From Dehalococcoidia bacterium (GTDB taxonomy: Bacteria; Chloroflexota; Dehalococcoidia; Lucifugimonadales; Lucifugimonadaceae), in contig JAJEGY010000029.1 of NCBI GenBank assembly GCA_022819585.1, positions 1 to 46,393 of the forward strand: a stretch of DNA of 46,393 nt. The letters run 5' to 3'. The position numbers and the translations under genes are program-made. Numbering within the stretch: position 1 is the first letter of the stretch; the number at the start of each line of letters is the position of its first letter. Below are positions 16,293 to 23,638 of this stretch, piece after piece. The notes under the pieces were generated by a model. The model was not told the DNA's origin, did not search any database, and saw only the letters and a list, made by a program, of their open reading frames with translations.

Positions 16293-17423
16293 CTACTCGT
16301 ACCAGCCTGATGCGAATATCAATCCGTCGTGAAGCACAGCCCATGTGTGTTTCTGCCGGTCATTACCGGTTTCAGGGTTCGTCAGCACGTAGTCGACCCA
16401 GCGTCCCGATTCGGAGGGCGTAAGCAAATCATTGCCGTAAAAGTGTCCGGTGGCATCGATCCGTAGACTGGGGTCGCGGCCGATGAACTTCGGGTTGCTG
16501 TGGGATATCGTGAAACCGTTTTCAGCGTCGATGATGAACACGTACCACTGACCGTCGATGCTGTCTGTTGAGTTGTAGTACTCCACGGTCCGCTCTCGGC
16601 CCACGGCGTCGTAGAGATCGATGGCTCTGGTTACGAACTGCTTCGTATACCTGGGGGCGTCCGACTTCTGCGTACCGCGCTCATACCAACCCGATCCGAA
16701 GGTCAGACCATCGTGCTCGATTATCCAAGAATGCTTGGCTTCAGCTATACCTGTCGCAGGGTTGGCCAACGTGTAGCTGTACCACGCGCCATCCTCTTCG
16801 GCGACCGATGCGACAGCTTCTCCGACCGGGAAGTTGTTGGGGCCAGTGACCTCTGAGGGTGGGCGTCCGACGAAGTCGGGGGTCGGAGCATGTGCGAGCA
16901 TCACGTCGTCTCGGTCCAAGATGAACACGTACCACTGCCCGTCGATACTGTCTGTTGAGTTGTAGTATTCCACGGTCCGCTCTCGGCCTACGGAATCGTA
17001 GAGGTCGATGGCTCTTGTTACGAACTGCTTCGTGTAACCGGGGGCGTCCGATTTCTGCGTGCCGCGCTCGTACCAACCCGATCCAAAAGTCAGACCATCG
17101 TACTCGACTATCCAAGAATGCTTAGCTTCAATTACTCCGGTTGCTGGGTTGGGGAAGGTGTAGCTAAACCACGCTCCATCCTCTTCGGCGACCGATGCGA
17201 CGGCTTCTCCGGCCGGGTAGTTGTTGGGGCCGGTGACTTCCTGTGGAGGGCGTCCGACGAAGTCGGGGTTCGGGGCGTGTGCGAGCATCACGTCGTCTCG
17301 GTCCAAGATGAAGACATACCACTGTCCGTCGACGCTCTCCTTGGTGTTGTAGTGGGCGACGGTGGCATCCAGACCCTCTGATTCATATCTGCGGATCGCC
17401 GACCTTACGAAGTGTTTGGTGTA
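16293..17423 (-). repeat. Three tandem 387-base coding repeats
   Basis: Units run 17037-17423, 16650-17036 and 16293-16649 (the last shortened by the stop). Spacing is constant at 129 codons. Units 1 and 2 remain highly similar in DNA, including the stretch encoding VFILDRDDVMLAHAP, which indicates recent duplication or ongoing gene conversion. Confidence 0.85.
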
Positions 17424-17717
17424 CTCCTCAGGTTCCCATTTGGGTGGAACGGCGGTTGTCGTTTCCGCGGTACCTCCCAGTCTCCCACTCGCCATCTCAT
17501 CCATGAACGCCGCGATCATCGCGTCATCCATTGCGAGGGAATCTCCGGCGGGACCTGGAGGACCGACCGGACCAGCGGGCCCGGCTTCTCCGGCGGGGCC
17601 AGCCTGACCCTGTGGACCTGCAGGACCTTGCGGTCCCACCGGCCCGGCTTCACCTTGGCAGGCAATTGCCAACAGCGTGAATGCCGATATCGAAACTAGG
17701 ATGATCAACGAGCGCAA
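16293..17717 (-). CDS. Lipoprotein with collagen-like stretch and three tandem Cache-like repeats
   Basis: This encodes 474 residues. The signal peptide MRSLIILVSISAFTLLAIAC ends in a lipobox cysteine (Cys20). I chose TTG 17717 because AGAGG lies seven bases upstream; longer open frames run into the tRNA gene. Residues 23-59 are Gly-Pro-rich collagen-like triplets. Three repeat units of exactly 129 residues start at 99, 228 and 357 (each YTK followed by HF or QF), with conserved GQWYVFI, FVGRPP and KHSWI..DGL.FGSGWYE elements. The repeat resembles single-Cache extracellular sensor domains (inference). Units 1 and 2 are close copies; unit 3 has diverged in its middle. There is no transmembrane segment or output domain, so it is an anchored binding or adhesion protein rather than a classical receptor. 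Confidence 0.8.
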   Translation of the reverse strand: MRSLIILVSISAFTLLAIACQGEAGPVGPQGPAGPQGQAGPAGEAGPAGPVGPPGPAGDSLAMDDAMIAAFMDEMASGRLGGTAETTTAVPPKWEPEEYTKHFVRSAIRRYESEGLDATVAHYNTKESVDGQWYVFILDRDDVMLAHAPNPDFVGRPPQEVTGPNNYPAGEAVASVAEEDGAWFSYTFPNPATGVIEAKHSWIVEYDGLTFGSGWYERGTQKSDAPGYTKQFVTRAIDLYDSVGRERTVEYYNSTDSIDGQWYVFILDRDDVMLAHAPTPDFVGRPPSEVTGPNNFPVGEAVASVAEEDGAWYSYTLANPATGIAEAKHSWIIEHDGLTFGSGWYERGTQKSDAPRYTKQFVTRAIDLYDAVGRERTVEYYNSTDSIDGQWYVFIIDAENGFTISHSNPKFIGRDPSLRIDATGHFYGNDLLTPSESGRWVDYVLTNPETGNDRQKHTWAVLHDGLIFASGWYE

Positions 17718-17801
17718 GATCTTACCTCTCGATTCGATTGGGACAAAATAGCGACATGCGTCCGTTGAATTGCATGAAGGAAAAGCGCCACGGCGAGACG
17801 A

Positions 17802-17878
17802 TGGTGGGCCCGGACGGATTCGAACCATCGACCTCTACTTTATCAGAGTAGCGCTCTAACCGACTGAGCTACGGGCCC
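17802..17878 (-). tRNA. tRNA-Ile (GAT anticodon), CCA encoded
   Basis: On the minus strand, GGGCCCG at the 5' end (17872-17878) pairs with CGGGCCC (17806-17812), followed by discriminator A and an encoded CCA (17802-17804). The D arm GCTCAGTCGGTTAGAGC, the anticodon arm CTACT-CTGATAA-AGTAG with anticodon GAT, and the T arm with GGTTCGAATCC are all present. The tRNA is 77 bases including CCA and lies just upstream of the collagen-like lipoprotein gene on the same strand. Confidence 0.97.
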
Positions 17879-17988
17879 GACGATGATGCATCCAAAGCGG
17901 CACATCACGCAATACAATATCCCAATTCTAATCCATAGCCCGGCACACCTTACCCGAATAGCCTACGTGCCATGTACCCTTACACCCC

Positions 17989-19263
17989 ATGCCCTCTCGC
18001 AACCTACTCTCCACAGGCTCTTGGGCACTCTACGACTTCTCTGACACCATCTTCTCCGCGTCAATCCTCACCTTCTACTTCCCCCTCTGGGTAACTGAAG
18101 ACAAAGGCGGAACCGATACCCACCTCGGCATCGCGCTCTCCGCTTCCATGCTCATCGTCGCCCTCACTGGCCCATTCCTCGGAACTCTGTCCGACCGACT
18201 CAACCGACGCGTACCGCTCCTAGCCCTCAGCGTCGTGTCATGCGCCGTATTCACCGCACTCATCGGAACATTCGGAGGCCTCACAACCGGGTTACTTTTC
18301 TTCATCGCCGCAAACTTCCTCTACCAGACCGGACTCATCTTCTACAACTCACTCATCATCAACGTCAGCTCCGAAAACCGACGCGGCATCGTATCCGGCA
18401 TCGGCGTCGGCGCAGGATACATCGGACTCATCGCCGCATTCCTCATCATGCGACCCATCGTCGACGCCCAGGGAAACCAAGCCGCATTCCTTCCCACCGC
18501 CGGACTCTTTATCCTCTTCGCCCTACCCCTTCTCCTCATAGTCAAAGAACCCGGACAGCGAGGACACCTCGACAAAACCCTCTTCCAAAACTCCTATAAG
18601 CAGCTCTACGAAACATTCCACCGCGCTCGACAGCACAGCAACCTATTCCGATTCCTCATCGGGCGCTTCATGTACATGGAAGCCATCAACACCGTCGTAT
18701 CCTTCTACGTCCTTTACCTCATCAACGTCGGCGGCTTCGAAGATACCGAAGCCCAGACCATGATCATCCTCGTCGTCATCATCGCAATCTTCGCATCTTG
18801 GGCCACCGGCTACCTCGTCTCCCGCTTCGGACCAAAACGCGTCCTCATCGTCGGACTGACAGGTTGGACCATCCTCGCCATCGCCGCCGTCGTTGCCGAC
18901 ACCAAATGGGCTTTTTGGGCTGTCGCAGTAACCATGGGCTTCTTCTGGGCCGCACCCCAAATCTCCGACCGCGTCCTACTCACATACCTCTCACCCAACG
19001 GACAAATCGGAGAATTCTTCGGACTCTTCCAAATGTCCGGCCGTCTCTCAGCCGTCATCGGCCCCGCACTATGGGGCCTGACAATCTGGGCCCTATCCGA
19101 AACCGGCGAACTAGCCTACCGCATAGCCCTAGCCACCCTAGCCATATTCCTCGTGGCAGGCCTCTTAGTCCTTCGAGGCGTCAAAGTGACCCGCGAATCC
19201 TCCGACCTTGACGCCATCGAACACATACCGACTGAAATCCAAACCGATCCGTCAACCACCTAG
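17989..19263 (+). CDS. MFS transporter, UMF1/Atg22-like
   Basis: A 424-residue membrane protein with about 12 transmembrane helices. The start SWALYDFSDTIFSASILTFYFPLW is the signature of the UMF1 (Atg22-like) branch of the major facilitator superfamily. The LSDRLNRRVPLL loop between helices 2 and 3 is the MFS motif A. A central cytoplasmic loop (LYETFHRARQHSNLFRFL) divides the two halves. Members include the yeast vacuolar amino acid effluxer; bacterial substrates are mostly unknown. ATG 17989 lies 110 bases after the divergent tRNA gene. It is convergent with the RDD gene, with a hairpin in between. The coding strand is unusually C-rich (29 C against 6 G in bases 18481-18540). Confidence 0.9.
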   Translation: MPSRNLLSTGSWALYDFSDTIFSASILTFYFPLWVTEDKGGTDTHLGIALSASMLIVALTGPFLGTLSDRLNRRVPLLALSVVSCAVFTALIGTFGGLTTGLLFFIAANFLYQTGLIFYNSLIINVSSENRRGIVSGIGVGAGYIGLIAAFLIMRPIVDAQGNQAAFLPTAGLFILFALPLLLIVKEPGQRGHLDKTLFQNSYKQLYETFHRARQHSNLFRFLIGRFMYMEAINTVVSFYVLYLINVGGFEDTEAQTMIILVVIIAIFASWATGYLVSRFGPKRVLIVGLTGWTILAIAAVVADTKWAFWAVAVTMGFFWAAPQISDRVLLTYLSPNGQIGEFFGLFQMSGRLSAVIGPALWGLTIWALSETGELAYRIALATLAIFLVAGLLVLRGVKVTRESSDLDAIEHIPTEIQTDPSTT

Positions 19264-19287
19264 GGATTCTCCGCCTCGGGGATGAAA

Positions 19288-19315
19288 CGTCCCCTTCGCG
19301 AAGTGCAAGGGGACG
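19288..19315. terminator. Hairpin between convergent MFS and RDD genes
   Basis: CGTCCCCTT (19288-19296) pairs perfectly with AAGGGGACG (19307-19315) around a ten-base loop, 24 bases after the MFS stop. There is no adjacent U-tract on the plus strand, although a run of seven A follows at about 19328. It could terminate transcription from either side. Confidence 0.5.
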
Positions 19316-19381
19316 CGATCAAGCCTCAAAAAAAGAACGACAACAGATCGCAACGGATGTCAGACATCACTCAACTACACC

Positions 19382-19966
19382 CTACCGATACTCCACTACC
19401 ACGGTTCCAAGGATCGTGTCATGCCATCCTCGCACCTGATCATCCAATGCCATCCAAAAATGGTTCCCCATCGCTACAACCGCGGCAACAATAAGTCCCC
19501 AAGTGAGCCAATACACTGTTTCCCATGCACCAAAAAGGAACCCTATCGACAGCGGTAAAAAATACGCAAACAGCAAGGGACTACCCAGAAACTGTCTCAT
19601 CAATGCGCGCCGCCAACCAATACGTCTTCCCTCGACCATCTCTACTCGCAACCCAAAAAGTCGGTGGCCAAACGTATCACCACCCGAACTGATGCCGATC
19701 CCGTTAAACATAAACCGCAAGATCAAAACTCCGCTCACAACCCACCCACCCAAGTAATAGACCAAATCAGCCAAGAAATGTTCACCGAAGGGATATTTCC
19801 ACAGTAGATTCGGCCCCCAAACCACTGCCCACGCTACCGCTCCCCAAACAAACGCCACAACCCAATCAACAATTCCCGCCAGCAACCGACTACGAACTGA
19901 GGCATACTCGTAATCCCGCAACGCCGTCAGCCTACTGATTTCATGCTGCGACGGCCCCAAAATCAC
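19382..19966 (-). CDS. RDD-family membrane protein
   Basis: A 194-residue membrane protein of the RDD family, which has conserved Arg and Asp residues in two or three helices. The first helix contains SRLLAGIVDWVVAFVWG with the Arg and Asp, and the central segment GDTFGHRLFGLRVEMVEG precedes a helix pair. The C-terminal WHDTILGTVVV is typical. Function is not settled for most RDD proteins; some are transporters. The start is uncertain: a GTG at 19966 or the TTG two codons later, which has GAGG five bases upstream. It follows the cupin gene by six bases and is probably co-transcribed with it. Confidence 0.85.
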   Translation of the reverse strand: MILGPSQHEISRLTALRDYEYASVRSRLLAGIVDWVVAFVWGAVAWAVVWGPNLLWKYPFGEHFLADLVYYLGGWVVSGVLILRFMFNGIGISSGGDTFGHRLFGLRVEMVEGRRIGWRRALMRQFLGSPLLFAYFLPLSIGFLFGAWETVYWLTWGLIVAAVVAMGNHFWMALDDQVRGWHDTILGTVVVEYR

Positions 19967-19972
19967 CTCACC

Positions 19973-20392
19973 TCACCGACAATCCTGCCGCCCAGCACCC
20001 TCCAAATCCACAACAATCTCCACCGGCGCATTCCGCGCCACTATCAAAACCAGATCCTCATCCTCCGAAGTATTCACCGGCTGATGATTCGAATCTGGCG
20101 GCACATAAATAAAATCCCCCGGCCCTATCGCCTCCTCAACGTCCAGCTCCTCGCCATGCAGAAACAACCCCTCGCCGCTGACCACGTAGATTGCCGACTC
20201 GCAATTCACATGATAGTGCGCCGTCGAACACCGACCCGGCGGCACCGTCGCAATCGCAAGATGGATACCCGTAGACCCCGACAACGCCTCCGACACGCCA
20301 GCCAAACGCGTCATCGCCCCACTAGCAATCTCAACCTCCAGATTGTCGCCCTTAGTAATCACACAAGGCTTGTGACCATTCTCTGACATCAC
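19973..20392 (-). CDS. Cupin domain protein
   Basis: A 139-residue single cupin. The first cupin motif contributes HYHVNCESAIYVVSGEG (two His and a Glu ligand) and the second gives PGDFIYVPPDSNHQPVN (third His). This three-His-one-Glu site would bind Fe, Mn or Zn. Catalytic and purely ligand-binding cupins look alike at this level, so no reaction is assigned. It sits between the formaldehyde dehydrogenase homologue (upstream, same strand, repeat-filled gap of 181 bases) and the RDD gene six bases downstream. Confidence 0.88.
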   Translation of the reverse strand: MMSENGHKPCVITKGDNLEVEIASGAMTRLAGVSEALSGSTGIHLAIATVPPGRCSTAHYHVNCESAIYVVSGEGLFLHGEELDVEEAIGPGDFIYVPPDSNHQPVNTSEDEDLVLIVARNAPVEIVVDLEGAGRQDCR

Positions 20393-20407
20393 AGAAACCT
20401 AATCGTC

Positions 20408-20427
20408 ATTCCCGCGAACGCGGGAAT
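20408..20427. repeat. REP-like palindrome, copy 1
   Basis: ATTCCCGCG at 20408-20416 pairs with CGCGGGAAT at 20419-20427 around a two-base loop. Diverged copies of the same GTCATTCC-GCGAA-GC-GGAA-CC element lie at 21738-21760 and 37147-37170. Confidence 0.75.
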
Positions 20428-20445
20428 CCAGAGGGCGGAGCAGCC

Positions 20446-20525
20446 GGGTTTCCCCCGCCAAAGAGACCGAAAACTCAGGAGGGAATGTCCAAGGAACACT
20501 CGGTTTCCCCCGCTCGCGGGGGAAA
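20446..20525. repeat. Dispersed repeat segment with perfect ten-base-pair hairpin
   Basis: Bases 20446-20477 are identical to 23442-23473 (GGGTTTCCCCCGCC and onward), showing a dispersed repeat. Next to it TTTCCCCCGC at 20504-20513 pairs with GCGGGGGAAA at 20516-20525 around a two-base loop. The hairpin lies downstream of the formaldehyde dehydrogenase stop and may end that transcript or insulate the cupin gene. Confidence 0.75.
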
Positions 20526-20573
20526 TGTCCGAAGGACAAAGGGGGCCTACCATCCTTCAACATCCTGCCCATC

Positions 20574-21659
20574 CTAGTTCATAACCACCACAGACCGCAG
20601 CACCTCACCCCGCTCCATCTTGTGGAACGCCTCCTCAACATCACCAATCCCTATCGCCTCACTCACAAACCCATCCAAATCCAACCGACCCTGCATATAA
20701 AGATCGATATACATCGGAAAGTCCCGAGTCGGCAGGCAGTCCCCATACCAAGACGACTTCAACACTCCACCACGACCAAACACCTCGATCATAGGTAGCG
20801 TAATCGTCATCTCCGGACTAGGCACACCCACCAAAACAACCGTCCCTGCCAAATCCCTCGCGAAAAACGCCTGCTCATAAGTCTGCGGCAGACCCACAGC
20901 CTCGATACAAACATCCGCACCATTCCCACCAGTTATCCCCTGTATCGCCTCCACCGCATCAACCTCACGAGAGTTCACCGTATGAGTAGCACCAAACCCC
21001 TTCGCCCACTCCAACTTCCGATCATCGATATCCACCGCAATGATCGTGTGCGCACCCGCCAGCTTCGAACCCGCAATCGCCGCATCACCTACACCACCGC
21101 AACCGAACACCGCAACCGAATCCCCACGCGAAACACCGCCAGTATTGATCGCCGCACCCAGACCAGCCATGATCCCACACCCGATCAAACCTGCCGCCTT
21201 CGGGTCCGCAGTCGCATCAACCTTCACCGCCTGACCCGCGGCAACCAGCGTCAACTCCGCAAACGCACCGATACCCAACGCCGGCGACAACGGCGTCCCA
21301 TCCTCCAGCGTCATCGGCTGAGCTGCATTCCGACTATCGAAGCAGTACCAAGGACGACCCCTCAAACACGACCGACAAGTAGTGCAGGGCGCACGCCAAG
21401 CAATAATCACAAAATCCCCAGGCGCAACATTGTCCACATCATCCCCAACCTTCTCCACAACTCCCGCTGCCTCGTGCCCTAGAAAATACGGAAACTCATC
21501 CCCAATCGCACCCTCTCGATAGTGCAAGTCCGTATGACAAACCCCACAAGCCTGCACCCTAACCAAAGCCTCCCCCGGCCCCGGATCCGGAACCAAAATC
21601 GTCTCCAAAGACACCGGAGCACCCTTCGCCTGTGACAGAACTGCTTGCACCTTATTCAT
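20574..21659 (-). CDS. mscR: Mycothiol-dependent formaldehyde dehydrogenase-like Zn alcohol dehydrogenase
   Basis: A 361-residue medium-chain alcohol dehydrogenase. The catalytic zinc ligands are Cys41 (GVCHTD) and His62 (GHEAAG); the structural zinc uses Cys92, Cys95, Cys98 and Cys106. Long segments such as [38 protein letters not shown] and [13 protein letters not shown] match S-(hydroxymethyl)mycothiol dehydrogenase (MscR/AdhE2), which oxidises the formaldehyde-mycothiol adduct with NAD. ATG 21659 is preceded by GAGG at seven bases; the longer frame to 21704 has no site. Mycothiol is known mainly from Actinomycetota, so either this lineage makes it, the thiol differs, or the gene was acquired by transfer. 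It would feed formate to fhs at 2581-4293. Confidence 0.88.
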   Translation of the reverse strand: MNKVQAVLSQAKGAPVSLETILVPDPGPGEALVRVQACGVCHTDLHYREGAIGDEFPYFLGHEAAGVVEKVGDDVDNVAPGDFVIIAWRAPCTTCRSCLRGRPWYCFDSRNAAQPMTLEDGTPLSPALGIGAFAELTLVAAGQAVKVDATADPKAAGLIGCGIMAGLGAAINTGGVSRGDSVAVFGCGGVGDAAIAGSKLAGAHTIIAVDIDDRKLEWAKGFGATHTVNSREVDAVEAIQGITGGNGADVCIEAVGLPQTYEQAFFARDLAGTVVLVGVPSPEMTITLPMIEVFGRGGVLKSSWYGDCLPTRDFPMYIDLYMQGRLDLDGFVSEAIGIGDVEEAFHKMERGEVLRSVVVMN

Positions 21660-22207
21660 GCTGACCTCTACCAACCTTCCTGTAAACCAACCTTCGATTT
21701 CCAATCGGGATTATATGGCATCCACCCCAAACACCCGCCATTCCTACGAAAGCAGGAACCCAAGGGTGGACATGAAAACCTGTAGGGGCAGGTCTGCGAC
21801 CTGCCCGCCCCCTTCGTCAGAGACGTAAGGGGGCGCGATGCCGAAGGCGAGCGGGGGATGCCCCTCATTTTCCACCCCTTCCTTCAGGAGGGGGCAGGGG
21901 GAGGCCCGCCGTCAGTCGAAAGAAGCCCCCTCTCCTCCTTTATCCTTCCAACCCCCTCAACCCACAAACAACCCCATCCGAAAACCACCACCCATTCCAT
22001 ACTCCCGAAACATCAACTAAACCCTCCATCAACTATGCACAAGTCCCCTCTCCCGCTCGGCGGGAGAGGGTTAGGGTGAGGGCCCCGGTAGACGAGGTGC
22101 CAGCCCAAAACAAAAAGCCCCCTCCCACGTCACCGCAGGAGAGGGCAGGGGCGAGGGCGAAGAGGAGGCTCAACCCTCATGGTCTACCCCTCAGGGAATA
22201 ATCCCTG
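21660..22207. other. Repeat-filled intergenic region
   Basis: No credible gene. It contains a REP-like copy (21738-21760), a palindrome GGGCAGGTC-TGC-GACCTGCCC (21786-21806), a second hairpin CGCCCCCTT/AAGGGGGCG (21806-21835), and an eleven-base-pair hairpin at 22046-22070 whose surrounding 40 bases recur inverted at 46276-46314. A purine-rich GAGGGCAGGGGCGAGGGCGAAG tract lies at about 22142-22165. The region looks like a landing zone for short mobile or recombinogenic repeats. Confidence 0.7.
22046..22070. repeat. Eleven-base-pair palindrome, copy A
   Basis: CCCTCTCCCGC at 22046-22056 pairs with GCGGGAGAGGG at 22060-22070 around TCG, followed by TTAGGGTGAGGGC. The same element in inverse orientation is at 46276-46314 (palindrome core 46289-46313), giving two dispersed copies about 24 kb apart. 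Confidence 0.8.
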
Positions 22208-22414
22208 TCACAATAACTCGCCGATCGCCGTCAGACTCACCACTCCCGCAATCGCAACCAAGACGTAAACAATCCGCGAAAACGCGTTCACCTCTCCAAA
22301 TTTCAACCCGCCAGCGATGAACGCCACCAGGTCCCACTTGAACAGGCCAACCAGACCCCAGTTCAGCGCACCCACCACCGCAAGAACTATCGCAATCACT
22401 TGAATAATTTCCAT
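22208..22414 (-). CDS. DUF378 small membrane protein
   Basis: A 68-residue protein with two transmembrane helices (MEIIQVIAIVLAVVGALNWG and IVYVLVAIAGVVSLTAI) separated by a short loop GLFKWDLVAFIAGG. The LNWGLVG motif at residues 17-23 identifies DUF378, found in YuzA-like proteins of unknown function. GGAGG lies seven bases before ATG 22414. It is divergent from the cobalamin-binding XRE regulator with a 106-base AT-rich spacer, so it is the best candidate target of that regulator (inferred). Confidence 0.85.
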   Translation of the reverse strand: MEIIQVIAIVLAVVGALNWGLVGLFKWDLVAFIAGGLKFGEVNAFSRIVYVLVAIAGVVSLTAIGELL

Positions 22415-22438
22415 CTCTGCTCCTCCTTGAAGCTCATC

Positions 22439-22495
22439 TCTGTATGTTGTATATTCATAACATAGTCACATAATCTGTCTTATATATTCAACACA
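22439..22495. promoter_or_regulatory. Divergent promoter with direct operator-like repeats
   Basis: The spacer between the DUF378 gene and the regulator is strikingly AT-rich. It holds two imperfect direct repeats of the form TCTGT-TT-R-TATATTCA-AACA, beginning at 22439 and 22474; the TATATTCA cores at 22450 and 22483 are 33 bases apart, close to three helical turns. For the regulator gene, TTGTAT at 22447-22452 and CATAAT at 22469-22474 are 16 bases apart and fit -35 and -10 boxes, so both repeats overlap the promoter. AAGAGG at 22505-22510 is the likely ribosome binding site. Confidence 0.55.
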
Positions 22496-22520
22496 TCATT
22501 CCCTAAGAGGCCGCAACTCC

Positions 22521-23408
22521 ATGACCACCAAAGAGCAGCTAGCCGGAATCAGAGAGCGATACGTCGCCGCATTGTCCGACAGCGATCCCGATGCCGCCCG
22601 TACCGTTATCCAAGACGCCATCAGCGACGGCGCAACGACACCGCAGATCTACCTCTCCATACTCACCCCAGCCCAAGTCAAAATCGGTGAACTATGGCAC
22701 CGAGGCAACATCAACTCCGCACAAGAGCACCTGGCGACCGCCATCACCATGCAGATGCTCGACATGCAACGTCAAGCCGCAAAACCTCGCTCGCCCCGTG
22801 GCCTCCGCGCCCTCGTCACACCCGTCGAAGGCGAGATGCACTTCATCGGAGCCCGGATGTTCGCCGACCTCCTGATCATGGACGGATGGGACGTCGACTT
22901 CTTTTGGATGGCTACCCCCACAAAGGACCTCGTCCAATATCTCCAAGGCCGACGCGTCGATCTCATAGGACTTTCAACCACAATGCCCGAGTACCTGCCC
23001 AACGCCACAGAAATCGCCTACGAGATCCAACAACTAGACCCGCCACGACCCAAAATCCTCCTCGGCGGCACAGCCGTGCGCGACCTCACCGAACCCGACC
23101 AATACGGCGCCGACGCCATCGTCACCAACGTCGCCGAAGCCGCTGATCAAGCCCGACAACTAGTCGGCTACTCCGAAACCCTTCCCACCCTCCAACAGCA
23201 ACTCGCAACAATCGGACACAACGTCCGCACCGCAAGAACCCGAAACAAACTCACCCAAAAACAGCTAGCCCAAGCCTCTGGCCTAGACCGCACCTACATC
23301 AGCCTCGTAGAACACGGAAAACAAAACCTGACAATAGCCGCAATCCTGAAAATAGCCGAAGCCCTAAAAACTCCCATCAAAGACCTCCTAGAACCCACCT
23401 CAACCTGA
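22521..23408 (+). CDS. CarH-like cobalamin-binding photosensor fused to C-terminal XRE HTH
   Basis: A 295-residue predicted light-responsive transcription regulator. Residues 1-90 form the four-helix cap that covers adenosylcobalamin in CarH: W59, H60, E69 and H70 match the W-x9-EH signature (W131, E141, H142 of Thermus CarH) and H132, the His that bonds cobalt after light. Residues 96-215 are a B12-binding Rossmann domain with ExHxxG (E105, H107, G110; H107 as lower ligand), S152 and GG at 182-183. Residues 231-291 are a Cro/XRE helix-turn-helix (LTQKQLAQASGLDRTYISLVEHG). CarH has an N-terminal MerR domain instead, so the DNA-binding module is of another family and at the other end. The start ATG 22521 follows AAGAGG. 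Light sensing is inferred from residues; B12 binding is well supported. Confidence 0.85.
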   Translation: MTTKEQLAGIRERYVAALSDSDPDAARTVIQDAISDGATTPQIYLSILTPAQVKIGELWHRGNINSAQEHLATAITMQMLDMQRQAAKPRSPRGLRALVTPVEGEMHFIGARMFADLLIMDGWDVDFFWMATPTKDLVQYLQGRRVDLIGLSTTMPEYLPNATEIAYEIQQLDPPRPKILLGGTAVRDLTEPDQYGADAIVTNVAEAADQARQLVGYSETLPTLQQQLATIGHNVRTARTRNKLTQKQLAQASGLDRTYISLVEHGKQNLTIAAILKIAEALKTPIKDLLEPTST

Positions 23409-23441
23409 TACGCCAGAGCAGGATACCGTTGCAAAACTCTA

Positions 23442-23628
23442 GGGTTTCCCCCGCCAAAGAGACCGAAAACTCAAGGGGAAATGTCCGGCTCCCCTTCGGC
23501 GGTCCGATAAGTCCGGAAAGGCTGAGCGAGGCGATCGCGGCAGGGAGAAAACCGAGCGAAGCCCCCGGCAAAACCAAGAACCGAGAAATCGGAAAAACAA
23601 GAAGGGCCGAAAAGCCCAATTAAACGCG
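23442..23628. repeat. Dispersed repeat, copies of 20446 and 45922 elements
   Basis: Bases 23442-23475 repeat 20446-20479. Bases 23483-23628 are a copy, in opposite orientation, of 45922-46085. Both copies start with GGCTCCCCTTCGGCGGTCCG and end in CCCAATTAAACGCG, and contain small palindromes (CCGAGAAATCGG, GGGCCGAAAAGCCC). The stretch lies between two convergent genes and has no coding potential of its own. Confidence 0.85.
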
Positions 23629-23638
23629 CCAAGAACCC

